Shown: positions 22,581 through 34,800 of the stretch, piece after piece
Numbering within the stretch: the stretch's first letter is position 1
How the letters are laid out: every line of letters starts with the position of its first letter
Assembly: GCA_029204225.1 (NCBI GenBank)
Contig: CM055103.1
Span: 38,602,954-38,666,953 of the forward strand
Length of the DNA stretch: 64,000 nt
Reading direction: 5' to 3'
From: Diphasiastrum complanatum
Taxonomy: Eukaryota; Streptophyta; Lycopodiopsida; Lycopodiales; Lycopodiaceae
Translations under genes and position numbers: made by a program
The notes under the pieces: model-generated
What the model was told of the DNA's origin: nothing
Databases searched by the model: none
What the model saw: the letters and a program-made list of their open reading frames with translations, nothing else

Positions 22581-24884
22581 TATATGGCCGAGAATCAAGC
22601 CATGTGTAACCCAAAATTTACATTTTTCTGGATTCAATGAGCACTGAAAATTGCGACATTTTCGTAGCACCTTCTCCAAATTGGATAAGCGTTCTGAGTC
22701 TGATCCATGCACGCACAGATCGTCCAAGAATTTTTTTAGAAATTTCTACAAATACTCTTTGAATGCCGCTTGCATGACACATTGGAAAGTGCTTGGGGCA
22801 TTGCAAAGTCCGAACGACATTACCTTATAGGCATAGGTTCCCCATTCCGTGGCGAATGCTGTCTTATGCTGGTCTTGGGGTGCTACCTTCACTTGGTTGT
22901 AACCGTTGAAACTGTCTAAAAAAATGTAGGCTTCGGCCCCAACTACTCTATCAAGGACACTTTCCGTAAAGGGTAAAGAAAAATGATCCTTTTTGGTGAC
23001 TGCATTTAGCGCTTTTAGATTCACACAGATTTGCATTTTGTCATTCTTCTTGGGTACTATAACTATCGACGATACTCATTTCGTGTGCTCGATTTCATAA
23101 ATGAAATCTGCATCTAACAACTTCGGCAACTCCTGTTCAATTCTATGTAGTTCGGGTTGCAGCGGTAGTAACGACTCACCTTGGGGACTGCTCCATCCAC
23201 CAAGGGTATGGTGTGTTGGACTACTGTTGGTGGAATGCCCTTCAGATCACTGTAACTCTAGGCAAAACAGTCCTTGTATTTCACCAACAATGATCGTAGT
23301 CTCTCGAATTGTGTGGGCGTTAATTGTTCTCTCACATGCACTATCTTTTCTTCTTCACCTGGCTCAGTGAGGTTCATTGGCTGTGTCCACGTAGGTCCCT
23401 CAAAGACTTGTTCCGTTGGTGCCTAATTTTGATCAGATTCTCGCTGGGCTTGCGGCATCATAATTACCACGTCATCCAAGGTATAATTCTTGAAAGTCTC
23501 AGGCATCTCGTGAACTGGAGCTCATCAAGATTCCTCTTAGTTTGACTGGTCAGCTTTTGGTTCTCCGTCATCTGAGTAGAGCAAAATATTCATTTATGGC
23601 AGGAGCCATAAATGGTTCCACTGCTATCAGGATTACATGGGCCACTTGTTGATTGGTTAGCCCCGGTGGTGCAGGTAAGGCCATACATTGTTGCTGATTC
23701 GGTGCATCGTACCTCGGTGCCACGTTTGGTGCCCCTTGATGATATGGATAAGAAGTCTGATAAGTACTTCTCTTCTGTTGAACAATCCGGGGGTTAAATG
23801 GGCAAAATGCCGTATCGTGCGATGTTGCATTGCACAAATGGCAAAATCTATGTGTTAGTCTCAGATTTTGCTTTAGGACTGGACACTCGTTTGTTGTATG
23901 GTTTTGTGTGCATACTAAACACCTTATATTCTCACGTCGGGGATACTGTAGCTGGGTTGGTTCTGGTACATGTGGCGTTGTTGCTATAGTTCCTTGTAAG
24001 GCTTTCAGTTTCTGATCAAACTACATCGTAAGTTGCTCCATCTACTGTTTGTGTAATTTTGTCATTTGATCCAACAACAGTTCTATGGATAGAGCGGATG
24101 CATTTGATGATGATGATGCTATCGAGGGAGTAGGAGTATGGGTGGATGGATATTCATTGTCAGATCCCTCATCCTCTTCCCTGATGGCATCTTCCATAGC
24201 TTCTTGCAGAGTAGCGTACTATTGCCGTCGTTTCGGTTCTCTTCTTATGCTTCGTGGTAGTCCTGCTAGGAGCCACATGATCACCGCATGATCGGGAGTT
24301 AGAGATGCACTTCACTCGGATCGTAGATGTTTGACCCGTTCAATATAGTCCCTGACCCTTTCTCTTTTTCCCATCTTGACCTTGCTGAGTAGGAGAAACG
24401 GGTCTTCTAGGAACGTCCTTGGTTTAAAGCGCGTGATGAGAGCCATTTTAACCGCTTCCTAGGTAGATTTTTCCTCCTCTGAGAGGTTGAAAAACCAATC
24501 TTGAGCCACCTAATAAGGACATGGAGAACATCATCAACGTTTCTGCAGGTGCCTGTTCGCCGTATATTTCACAAGCTTGCTCATAGATCTGGAGGAAGCG
24601 GATGGGATCTGATGATCCATCATATTTTGGTATCTCCATCTGAGTGCTCTCCGGACTGCTTGCAAGGGAGCGATAGGTACGGGTTGGACCATTGGACCCA
24701 TTGACACTGGTTCCGGTTCTGCCTCTTGCTGCACAGCTGCTAATCTCGGAAGGTGTGGTGCTTGATTTGCTGTCTTTCTTGCTACTGATTGTCCAGATCT
24801 CAGATTCATCCGATGGTGGGGTCCAAGGTAGTTGGATCTTGCTAATACAGTGGGATGCAATCTTGATCTTAAGGATTTGATCAA
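22581..24884 (-). pseudogene. Gypsy 5' half: gag, zinc knuckle, linker, reverse transcriptase
   Basis: Minus strand, continuing into 16536-15133 across the Copia insertion. An N-terminal extension begins near 24,884 (HHRMNLRSGQSVARK), then gag reads MEIPKYDGSSDPIRFLQIYE and ETLMMFSMSLLGG. EAMEDAIREEDEGSDNE lies near 24,180 and the CCHC knuckle CHLCNATSHDTAFC near 23,810. Protease was not identified. The reverse-transcriptase core reads ICVNLKALNAVTKKDHFSLP, GAEAYIFLDSFNGYNQVK and FGLCNAPSTFQCVMQAAF, with FLDDLCVHG as the catalytic box. It ends FWVTHGLILGHI at the insertion point. Stops and frameshifts are frequent, as in most genomic copies. Confidence 0.87.
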
Positions 24885-24899
24885 TCTGATTGGTCGGAA

Positions 24900-25880
24900 G
24901 TGAATTTTAGGCCCTATATAGTGGTTTTTCCTTGATAACTTTTTATTCCTTGCACTGATTGACCTGAGATTTTGACAGTAGCTGGATCTTGTGCAGATCT
25001 TTCCACTGATCTAGTCTACGAGGGTTCTCTTATGTGAGGGTTGGCTGTGTGAGGGTTCTTTAGCTGTTTTGCAGGTTAAAAACCTTGATATCTCTCAGAT
25101 CTTTGGGAAGTAACTCTTGCAAGGATCACAGTAGCTAAATCTGGGTTAGATCTGACTTTGGAATTCTCTGTGAGAGTTAACTCTTGCACTAAGTGAAAAT
25201 TTCACTGTATGTGAGGGTTCAAAACCACTATTTTGGCTTGATCTTCACCAAATCTCTATACTAACTCTCGCAAGCTTCATCATTGATGGAAATCGACATT
25301 CTGAATCGATTGAAATGGTCTGCAAGAGTTCTTACTGGAAGGATTTGCTGGATATTCTCTTTTTAGTGATTTTTTAGCACTTAAACCCAATTTTCTGCTC
25401 ACTGGAATCAAACTAACTCTCGCAGGTTCTTCGGTGTCCTAGTCTCACTGAGATGGAAGTTCCAAATTCTCTGCGAGAGTTCTTGACCACTAGAACTAAA
25501 AATTTTAGTGTTTGCGAGGGTTCTCTAGTACTTTCCCGTCTTTTTTCACTGGGAACTCTCGCATAGGCACTTAGACATCAAACTAACTCTCGCAAGCTTC
25601 TCTGTGTCCTGGTTTCACTGAGATGGAACTTCAGAGGGCTCTGCGAGAGTTCTGGTGAAGATTTGTATTTTTTTTGGATTTTTACAAGGCCAGTTTTTTA
25701 AAATTTTAAGGTTTTTTCTCTGATTTTTACAATTTGCTTGGAACTAACTCTCGCAGGCTTCTATATAGGTCTGGGACAGTACCCTGGAGCTGCTGCCAGT
25801 CATGCAAGGGTTAACTCCCACTGGTTTTGGAGATATTAAAATCTGATGAGATTTTAGACTCTTTTGCCCTCCAAAATGTA
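24900..25880 (-). repeat. Gypsy leader/LTR region with about 16 copies of TGCGAGRGTT
   Basis: Upstream of the minus-strand gag, a 10-bp motif recurs in both orientations as TGCGAGAGTT or AACTCTCGCA, with G/A variants. Copies lie near 25,018, 25,033, 25,048, 25,112, 25,170, 25,182, 25,210, 25,262, 25,320, 25,412, 25,472, 25,513, 25,553, 25,583, 25,641, 25,744 and 25,803. Two longer units share CTCTCGCA(A/G)G(C/T)TTCT and TCACTGAGATGGAA. The block is noncoding. Its outer end and primer site were not located. Confidence 0.8.
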
Positions 25881-27571
<1,691 letters not shown>

Positions 27572-28199
27572 GACTCTTCAAGTTTTTCCTACTCTTTGCT
27601 TTCATAAGCTACCTCTGCTTGTTGAGTGCTTCTGTTTGTAACAGTTGATAAGTCTCGACTTGTCGGATGTGCCTGTGTTTGATAACTCTGGTCAAAAAAA
27701 TTCTTTTGTCATACTGATACTGTCGTAAGAGTGCAACCATAAATTCATTGCTGAAGATTGTCTTGAAACTCATTGGTTGTTTGATTGCATGTGTAATTGA
27801 ACTAATCGATTGTTCTGAACTTAACTGTGATAACGACATTTAGAATCACTATTTCATTTGCACTAACGAACATTCGTACTTACACATCCTAAAGTATACT
27901 GTGTTGTTGTGGGTCAATACTTTGAATCTTGCTTATGGATACTTGTGCAATCTAGACTTGTGGTCGATCGTCCAGTTGAATGAGCGATGATAAGTTGTTG
28001 AGGACAGATTGTCGGATCATATCTGGTTTGTGCAGAGACATCTGTAAGTTTCTTTGTGTCGATTTTCTAATGCAACAGAGTTATACATGTCTGACATGTT
28101 GGATTTCTATCCTCTCCATCCTTATTTCATGCTAGTCTAGATTCATTTATTAGTTGTTGTAAATATTGGCATAGTCGCAACATCTGCAGAAATACAAGC

Positions 28200-28432
28200 A
28201 AAGTCGATGACAATCTACATCGACATGTCCGAAGTCATCGACATGTCCAACGTCTTCAAGTTGCCCGACGTCCATGTCATCGACTTGGCCGAAGTCATCG
28301 ACATCCTCGAAGTCTCCAACCTGTATGATGTCTACGTCCTTTACTTCCACATCGTCAAATTGTCTGACGACTTGCAGCTTGTCCATGATCTCTGACTTGT
28401 ACGAAGTCATCGACATGTCCAACATTTCTAAC
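28200..28432. repeat. Degenerate minisatellite encoding Asp/Val-rich repeats on the minus strand
   Basis: The plus strand repeats GAAGTCATCGACATGTCC-like 15-18 bp units with CCAACGTC, CCCGACGTC and TCCTCGAAGTC variants. On the minus strand a 91-codon frame (28425-28150) reads VDDFGQVDDM, DVGQLEDVGH and VDDFGHVDVD. I cannot tell whether it is expressed. The frame follows from a unit length divisible by three, and no start context or homologous protein is recognised. Confidence 0.75.
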
Positions 28433-28439
28433 TAAACTA

Positions 28440-29371
28440 GATGTCGACTGAAAGCGACGTGCAACAACAGGTCTTGTCCAATTCTAGTTTATAAAGTTAA
28501 CCATTCTTTTAATTAGTTAGCCATGTGTACATATTCATCTAAGATCGATGAATCAGTAGATCAGTAATTTCATTCAAAGCACATTGTATCGTTCTTCTTA
28601 TCTATTATCACAAAGTATTGTATCAAGAACATTAGAGGAGTTCTAAATCCAAAAAGGACCCTTTGTAAAGATTCTTTTTATATTTTTTCTCAATTTTTTC
28701 CTACACATGGACCAATCAAAACACTCAAAATTGAAATCTACGTAACGTAACTTTTTGAGTCCACATTTTGATTCCACACTAAAAATGACATAACTTTTTA
28801 GTGGTAAGTCTGAATTTAGCGGAGTTTGGTGCATTGGAAAGCGCTTACAAGGGCTTTCCAATGATATGTTAAGTCAAAAGTATTAGTGTTATAATATTTT
28901 AATAATATAAACTACATCTTGTACGAATTCTTAAAGGGTCTTTTTGGAGCTCAAAACTTCTCTAATGGAACACGCCAGATCTGTTCTGCAATCACATTGT
29001 ATCTCTACACAACTAATCTGTCATTGTTCCAGCAATTTAGATTGTGTAAGGTAATTGCATATTCAAACTGATTCATACTTGCAGATTCATTGTTCTATAG
29101 ATTTTATCATTTTATATGACTGATAGCACTACTCGATTTTCTTGCTCTGATCACTGCATTTAGTTCAACGCTTCTGCAAAGCCAAAACTCTGTAATCAAA
29201 GTAATTTGTGCATGGCTAGGGAATTGACTTAGTCGATCCAGCGACTTCGAAAACTTTGAAATCGGTCTAATTACTAAATCGATAGACTTAGTTTCATACA
29301 TTGAGGATTCTCTATTGTTGCATTATGTTGCACCAAGAATTGAAGGTTGATCCACCTATCAAATCCCAGCA
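28440..29371. other. Noncoding, perhaps partly Copia 5' LTR
   Basis: No gene is recognised. The last part, ending AAATCCCAGCA at 29371, lies directly before a Copia primer site, so it should be the end of a 5' LTR. Its left border is not visible. Confidence 0.45.
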
Positions 29372-29384
29372 TGGTATCAGAGTC
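29372..29384 (+). promoter_or_regulatory. Copia primer-binding site
   Basis: TGGTATCAGAGTC matches the tRNA-iMet primer site of plant Copia elements except for the final bases. It follows a CA-ended block and lies 137 bp upstream of gag. Confidence 0.85.
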
Positions 29385-29520
29385 ACAGTTCTCTGATTCC
29401 TATAGGTAGATTAGAGCATATAATATCAGAACAATTGTTTTGATATAGTGTAGGCAGTTGCTATTATTGTTCACAATCATATTAATCTACTATATACAAA
29501 TACTCATCCTAAAATTCCAA

Positions 29521-29775
29521 ATGGATTCACAATCACAGTCTGCTCTAATGGTAGAGAAACTGGATGGTTCAAATTATCATTTATGGAACTTTAAAATGAG
29601 AGTAGTACTCATGGCCAAAGAACTGTGGGAAATAGTCGTTGGAATCGAACTACTTCCCATTGTCGATGAGCAAGCCATTTTCAAATGGAAGCTCATGGAT
29701 GACAAGACATTTGTCTTGACTACCCTTAACATCTCCGACACACAAATTGGTCATATCAGCCTTTTCTCATGGTGA
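29521..29775 (+). pseudogene. Copia gag N-terminus
   Basis: ATG at 29521 opens MDSQSQSALMVEKLDGSNYH, then LWNFKMRVVLMAKELWEIVV, the standard opening of a Copia gag. It runs to TLNISDTQIGHI and stops at 29775. The rest of gag, protease, integrase and most of pol are missing. The next recognisable sequence is from a different retroelement class. Confidence 0.88.
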
Positions 29776-29961
29776 TCTTGGTCCTATCTACTATCACCTC
29801 TGCTGACTATAGTAGCTACTGGCTTTTTGGAGCCCTAGACAAGCATACAATATCTCTTACTCCTCTATTTTCTCGGCTACTAAGGAACCCAACTTCACCT
29901 TCTCCTGGTACAATTCTAAATGGAATGTTTCTGATCCCCCCCATTTGTGGAAATCTAGATT

Positions 29962-30384
29962 TTGCAGAACCACAAAATCAAAACTAGCAAGCTAAGAATA
30001 TTTTCTTTGAGAATCCTTCAGCTCTCTCTTCCTGTTCGTGCGAATTACAGAGGGGATGTGTCACATGCCTACTCTAAATGCAAAATATTTGATGAAGATG
30101 TGACTCGCCTGTTCTTCCATTGTTACGCTCCGCTTTGGAAAATTGTGACTGACCTTTTTATTGCTCATTTTCATACCAGGTTTAAGAGATTCAGCCACTC
30201 AGATTTATTTTTGAATGATATTACGTTTGATGATGGAAAGGCCAATTCCTTCTGGCAATGTGTTAGGATCACAACCTTGTGGCACATTTGGTTAGATAGA
30301 AATAGTAGAGAACTTGGGAATGGTGATTTCTACATCTTCCCTCTACTCCTCTTTAAAGAGGCTGATAAGCTTATGCTTCTTTAA
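29962..30384 (+). pseudogene. LINE-type reverse-transcriptase zinc-binding (zf-RVT-like) fragment inside a Copia remnant
   Basis: A 140-codon frame contains LSLPVRANYRGDVSHAYSKC and FDEDVTRLFFHCYAPLWKIV, then SFWQCVRITTLWHIWLDRNS. This follows the pattern of the zinc-binding region after the reverse transcriptase of plant LINE elements: LP.R.N, a CxxC pair, then a LFFHC box and W..W..RN. The first Cys of the pair appears to be Ser or Tyr here. The frame ends at 30384, and Copia RNase H sequence resumes about 80 bp later. It could be a capture by the Copia element or a nested LINE 3' fragment. Confidence 0.65.
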
Positions 30385-30454
30385 CTTTGTTGATTCTCTG
30401 TATTTTGTAAAAAGTCTATAATCTATGGTCAATTTTATTCGAGAAAAAAAAAAT

Positions 30455-30689
30455 TAAAGTTGTATTCACCTTGCTAAAAATCCAATTTTACGTGCTTGGA
30501 CAAAACACATAGAGATACATTACCATTTTGTGGAAAAGAATTACTTGATGGTGTCGTTAATCTTGCAAATATTGTGTAAATCTAAAGATGGAGTGGCAAA
30601 TATTTCCACCAAGTTACTAGGTATATAAAATTTGAGAAATGTCGCACACAATTAAGCATAAAAGGGTGCAATTTTATCATTTGAAGGAC
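30455..30689 (+). pseudogene. Copia RNase H tail
   Basis: Degenerate + strand text reads SCIHLAKNPILRAWTKHIEI and HYHFVEKN, then KDGVANISTKLLG and a KGAILSFEG tail. These are the normal end motifs of Copia RNase H. Several frame changes are needed. It abuts an LTR start at 30690. Confidence 0.75.
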
Positions 30690-30950
30690 TGTTAGAATTT
30701 CAATTCTAAACTTCACTCTTCATTCTTCACTCTTTTCATTCCAGGCTAAGCTAGTATTCTAAACTAGGTCAACTCCTCATCTCCTAGATTGGAAATATCT
30801 TGCTCCACCTTTTTCTCCAATAGACCAATGGGAGAACTCTATGCTCCATCTTTTTCTCCAATGTAGAATTTGATGTCTAGTCTACATATTGACTTTGGGA
30901 TTGGGAAAAAACGCTTTTTCCCACTAGAAAAAATAACCACCTACTTTTAT
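30690..30950 (+). mobile_element. Copia 3' LTR (right border unknown)
   Basis: It starts TGTTAGAATTTCAATTC after a GAAGGAC purine-rich stretch. It contains two CTCCA(C/T)CTTTTTCTCCAAT phrases. The end is not defined, because no 5' LTR copy was matched. Confidence 0.5.
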
Positions 30951-31088
30951 TAATGAAAGATGGGAGAACCCATCAAGGTACAAAAGGATGGTAGTACATG
31001 GAACAATATTGCCAAAAGAAGAATGTAGTTAAAAGCCGATACGCTTAATAAAACATAAGGCTTCAAAATAATTACTCAAAACCTAATG

Positions 31089-31207
31089 CCTGACGTAAAA
31101 TCACTGGACAAACCGGAGAACTATATTGACGTAAATCACTGGAGAAACGGGAGAACTATATTGACGCCTGATATAAATCATTGGACAAATGGGATAACTG
31201 TATTGAC
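31089..31207 (+). repeat. Tandem repeat of about 40 bp, three units
   Basis: Three units share TAAATCA(C/T)TGGA(C/G)AAA and GGGA(G/T)AACT(A/G)TATTGACG-like text, spanning CCTGACGTAAAATCAC to ACTGTATTGACATTG. Noncoding. Confidence 0.8.
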
Positions 31208-31392
31208 ATTGAAAAGACTTGGAAGTCTTGTGTCAAATTAGTTTGCACTTGGGTTTTTGCTTTTTGGTAGAATCCTTCGGAAAAAAGGCTGCCAAATGGG
31301 ACAATTTGGTAATTCCAAGCATGTAGTGCGTGCACATAGATAGAGGACAGATATGGAGAGCATGGTGTCAAGTGCACGTTGTGGTTTCCCAG

Positions 31393-31884
31393 TTAAGCAA
31401 GTAGCCCACGACTTATTTGTATACCATTATTTGGAGTTTTGCATGCAGCAAAATCCTCTACTCTATTCTGTTTGCAAGCACAAGGAGGAGGAGGGCGATC
31501 CAATTCCCAGGTGCTGTTGTACAACGTGCTAGAACAAAACCCACATGGCCCAATTGAAGATTTCCAACTTTCTAAAAGGAGCTGCATTAGATTTGTGATG
31601 ATTTGGGACTTGTTATTTTGATCTTTGGTTGGAATCTGTTGGAAAATTGGTGCTTTATCAGCTGTTGAGGGTGGGGAAAGTGGTGTGTCACTGCTTCTGC
31701 TTTGGGTCATGATCTTTGCTCCAGATTCTGAGAATGATTTGTCAGAGGTTGTGATTTTGCTGATTTCCTTTCCTTGGGCTTCTTTGTTGGAACTGCTCTC
31801 CTGCTGCCCACCAAAGGCATTTGTGTAAGCCCATTAAAGCTGCAATTGTCTCTGTCAATCAGCTTGAGCTTTTCTTAGTCCTTG
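31393..31884 (+). other. Upstream region of the protease gene
   Basis: Noncoding sequence before the protease start. It should contain the promoter and 5' UTR, but no TATA box at a convincing distance could be picked. The frames on both strands are short and lack motifs. Confidence 0.4.
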
Positions 31885-34800
31885 ATGCATCAACTTATTG
31901 GCTACACAATGCAGCTGTGGTTCTGGAAACACTTCATCTTCCACTCACTCTGCATGTGGCTGATTTTGGTGGCGCATGCCAGCAACGGTGAGCCTTTGGG
32001 TTTGAAGCTGATTCATAAGTTTTCAGATGAAGCAAGAGCGCTTCTGCAGCATAGGTCAGGGGGTAAGTTGGAGCCATGGCCGTCCAAAGGCAGTATGGAC
32101 TTTTATCGGATGCTGCATAATCATGACAGAGGACGTCATGAAAGGAAATTAAGCACGAACGGCGAGGTGACTTTCTCAAAGGGAATGGAAACTGCTCAAT
32201 TGGCTGACCAATTTGGCTGGTGAGCTATATGCTAAGATTCCCTTGAAAATCATTTTGACACAATGGATCATCTTCAGATACTTTGAAGCAGTTTGTGTTT
32301 AAACCTTTCCGTTTCATGCAGTGAGCACTATGACGTTCCCTTTTCAAAGGCTTCGGAATAGCTTTTAGTTTTCATGGTTCTTTACCTTTTGAGATTTGCA
32401 GCTTATCTTAATGAGACTTTGTTTTTTCTAGTACATTTCTTTTACCCAGGCGTCCTGAAAATATGCTTTTGCGTCCAAATGGAGACATGAGTAGAGTCTC
32501 TTGGGTGGTAGCAAATCTTTGAATGTAGTGCTGTTCATGAAAAATTGAAAATGTGCTGCATAATCTGTTAAGAAATACACCAGCAATGGTCCAGCATTGT
32601 TTGTTCTAACTTCTGTGATGGATTTAGAAGCTAATGCTCAAGTCAAGGCAGTTATCACTCTACAGACATTAATGTCAGTAGATTCTAGTTTTGAGTCACT
32701 TGATCATGGTAGACAGTTTTAGGCCCTAGTTAGGTGTTTAGTGATTAATAAAGCAAGATTGCAGGCTATTGCTTTCCTATCTGTACGAGATTCAAAATCT
32801 GTCCATGCTGTAACACTCTTGGATTGTGTGTAAGGCTGTAAGCCATTGCTTCTAGATACGTAGAAGTTAGCAACTGAATTGAGTTGAGCTTGACCTAAAG
32901 TGCTATAAATAGGGTATTCGTATACCCTATTGCAGGCTGGTGCCACTGTGGTTTGTAGCCAAATCGTATTCCGAGCCGCACATGTAACACGGCATACAGT
33001 GAAGCATACAAACGATAGCCTTCTATGATATACATATATTGTACGTAGCTGTCTAGGGTGAGTAGATTTGAGTGTGCCTTTTTGGGTGGGTGCAGCAAGG
33101 CTAGGATAACAATTTTACCAGGTCAGGGGAAAGTATTTATACTATGCACTCTTATGTGAGTGCTGTATTCTTAATTGTGGCCGAGGGTGCACCTCATCCA
33201 ACAGCGGAGAATGCTCCATTGTGATGGATAGATCGTGGTGCAACATTTCAAACATTTTGGATCCTTGGATGAGGGTGGGGTCCTGGACTCCTGACTGCAC
33301 CTCAGCCACGAGTGGGAATATGTTATTCCATCATATTTGTATATATGAATTGTACTGTGTAAAAGTACACGTTACAAGAGGTTAAGTTGGTTCCATATGG
33401 CAATCTTGAAATTGTCAAATTACTGAATTGGCAAACTCAGGACAGCTGCATGCACCCTATTGATCATAAAGTACATATTTCTCAAGTCCCTCATTTAGGT
33501 GCAGTTGCTAGGCATTCTTTTCCTAGTCAATTTACTCTTTTCTAGAGCACAGACTTATTTTAACCCTCTGCTTTTGAAGTTTATAAGACATTCATGTTGC
33601 CTGATTGAAAGAACATTTGGTTTGAAATTATTTATAGGTTTGTTCCAATGATTTATGGCAGTCCAGTCCATTGAACATATTTTAATCTGTCTTGCTATTT
33701 GGTGTTTTTGTTTCTGCAGGCTTTACTATACATTGGTGGACGTGGGAACGCCAAATAAAACTTTTCTTGTTGCACTTGACACTGGTAGTGACCTCTTTTG
33801 GGTGCCATGTCAATGTAAACAATGTGCCCCTAGATCTGCCCCAGGCTATCCAAATTTGGTACTATCTCGTGCAGTATCACTTAAATTGTTTCGACTGCTT
33901 ACCTTCCATTACTTAAGAGGCCTCTTCACTTTCTGAATAAGAAGTATGATACAGAGTAGTATCCCATCCACCTCATCATAATAATATTGCCTTTGTTTGT
34001 CCCGACTTTTAGCACTTTTTCTTATTTGATGGTCTTTTTACAAGATTATTGAAGTTAACAGATATTTCTTGGACGCTGTTATCTGAGTTAATTCATCACA
34101 CAGGTACAATTCCTGAATGTATACTCTCCAGCAGAATCTGTGACAAGTAAACCAGTCAGCTGCTCTAATAGTTTGTGTGATCTAAGCAACAGTTGTGTAT
34201 CTGGAACGGATCAGTGCCCTTACTCAATTCAGTACCTTTCTACAAACACTTCAACCTCAGGAACGCTTGTGGAAGACATCATGTACTTCAGCTCAAGAGA
34301 TCCTTCCAAAGCACCCCTTTTACAAGTGTCTGTCATATTTGGGTATATATTTCCATTCGCTCTCCAGTTTAGACTGGAGAAGGTTGTGAGGAGATTGGCA
34401 GTGACTGTTCATCTGAAAAATTGGTGCCTTAGAAACGTCAAATGATGAAGCTTAGTAAGATGCTTTCGCTGTATTAAGGAACATATATCATTTGACTTGC
34501 CCACGTTGTATATATTTGAGCTAGTATGTGGTTCAAGAATATTCAAGATCCCGCAGATGTCTTTTTATGTGTTATGCTATGCTGCTTGACACGGGTTTAC
34601 AGTTGTGGACAGGTGCAAACAGGTACATTTCTTGAAGGTGGTGCTCCAGATGGACTTCTAGGTCTTGGCTTAAGGGGAATTTCTTTACCCAGCTTCTTAG
34701 CAAGGGGTGGACTAGTGCAAGATTCCTTTTCAATGTGCTTTGTCCCTGAATTTTCTGGAAGAATATTATTTGGGGACAAAGGAGATCTTGCTCAGCAAAC

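Noticed and set aside
28200-28432. CRISPR-like spaced repeats
   Set aside because: The units are degenerate, contiguous and without unique spacers, so this is a minisatellite in plant DNA.
31393-31710. 105-codon minus-strand frame upstream of the protease
   Set aside because: No recognisable domain and no promoter signal. Overlapping short frames exist on the other strand, so it is best explained by chance.
33655-33936. Protease exon frames as separate small genes
   Set aside because: They join with the neighbouring exons through GT-AG introns in consistent phase to give one 549-residue protein.
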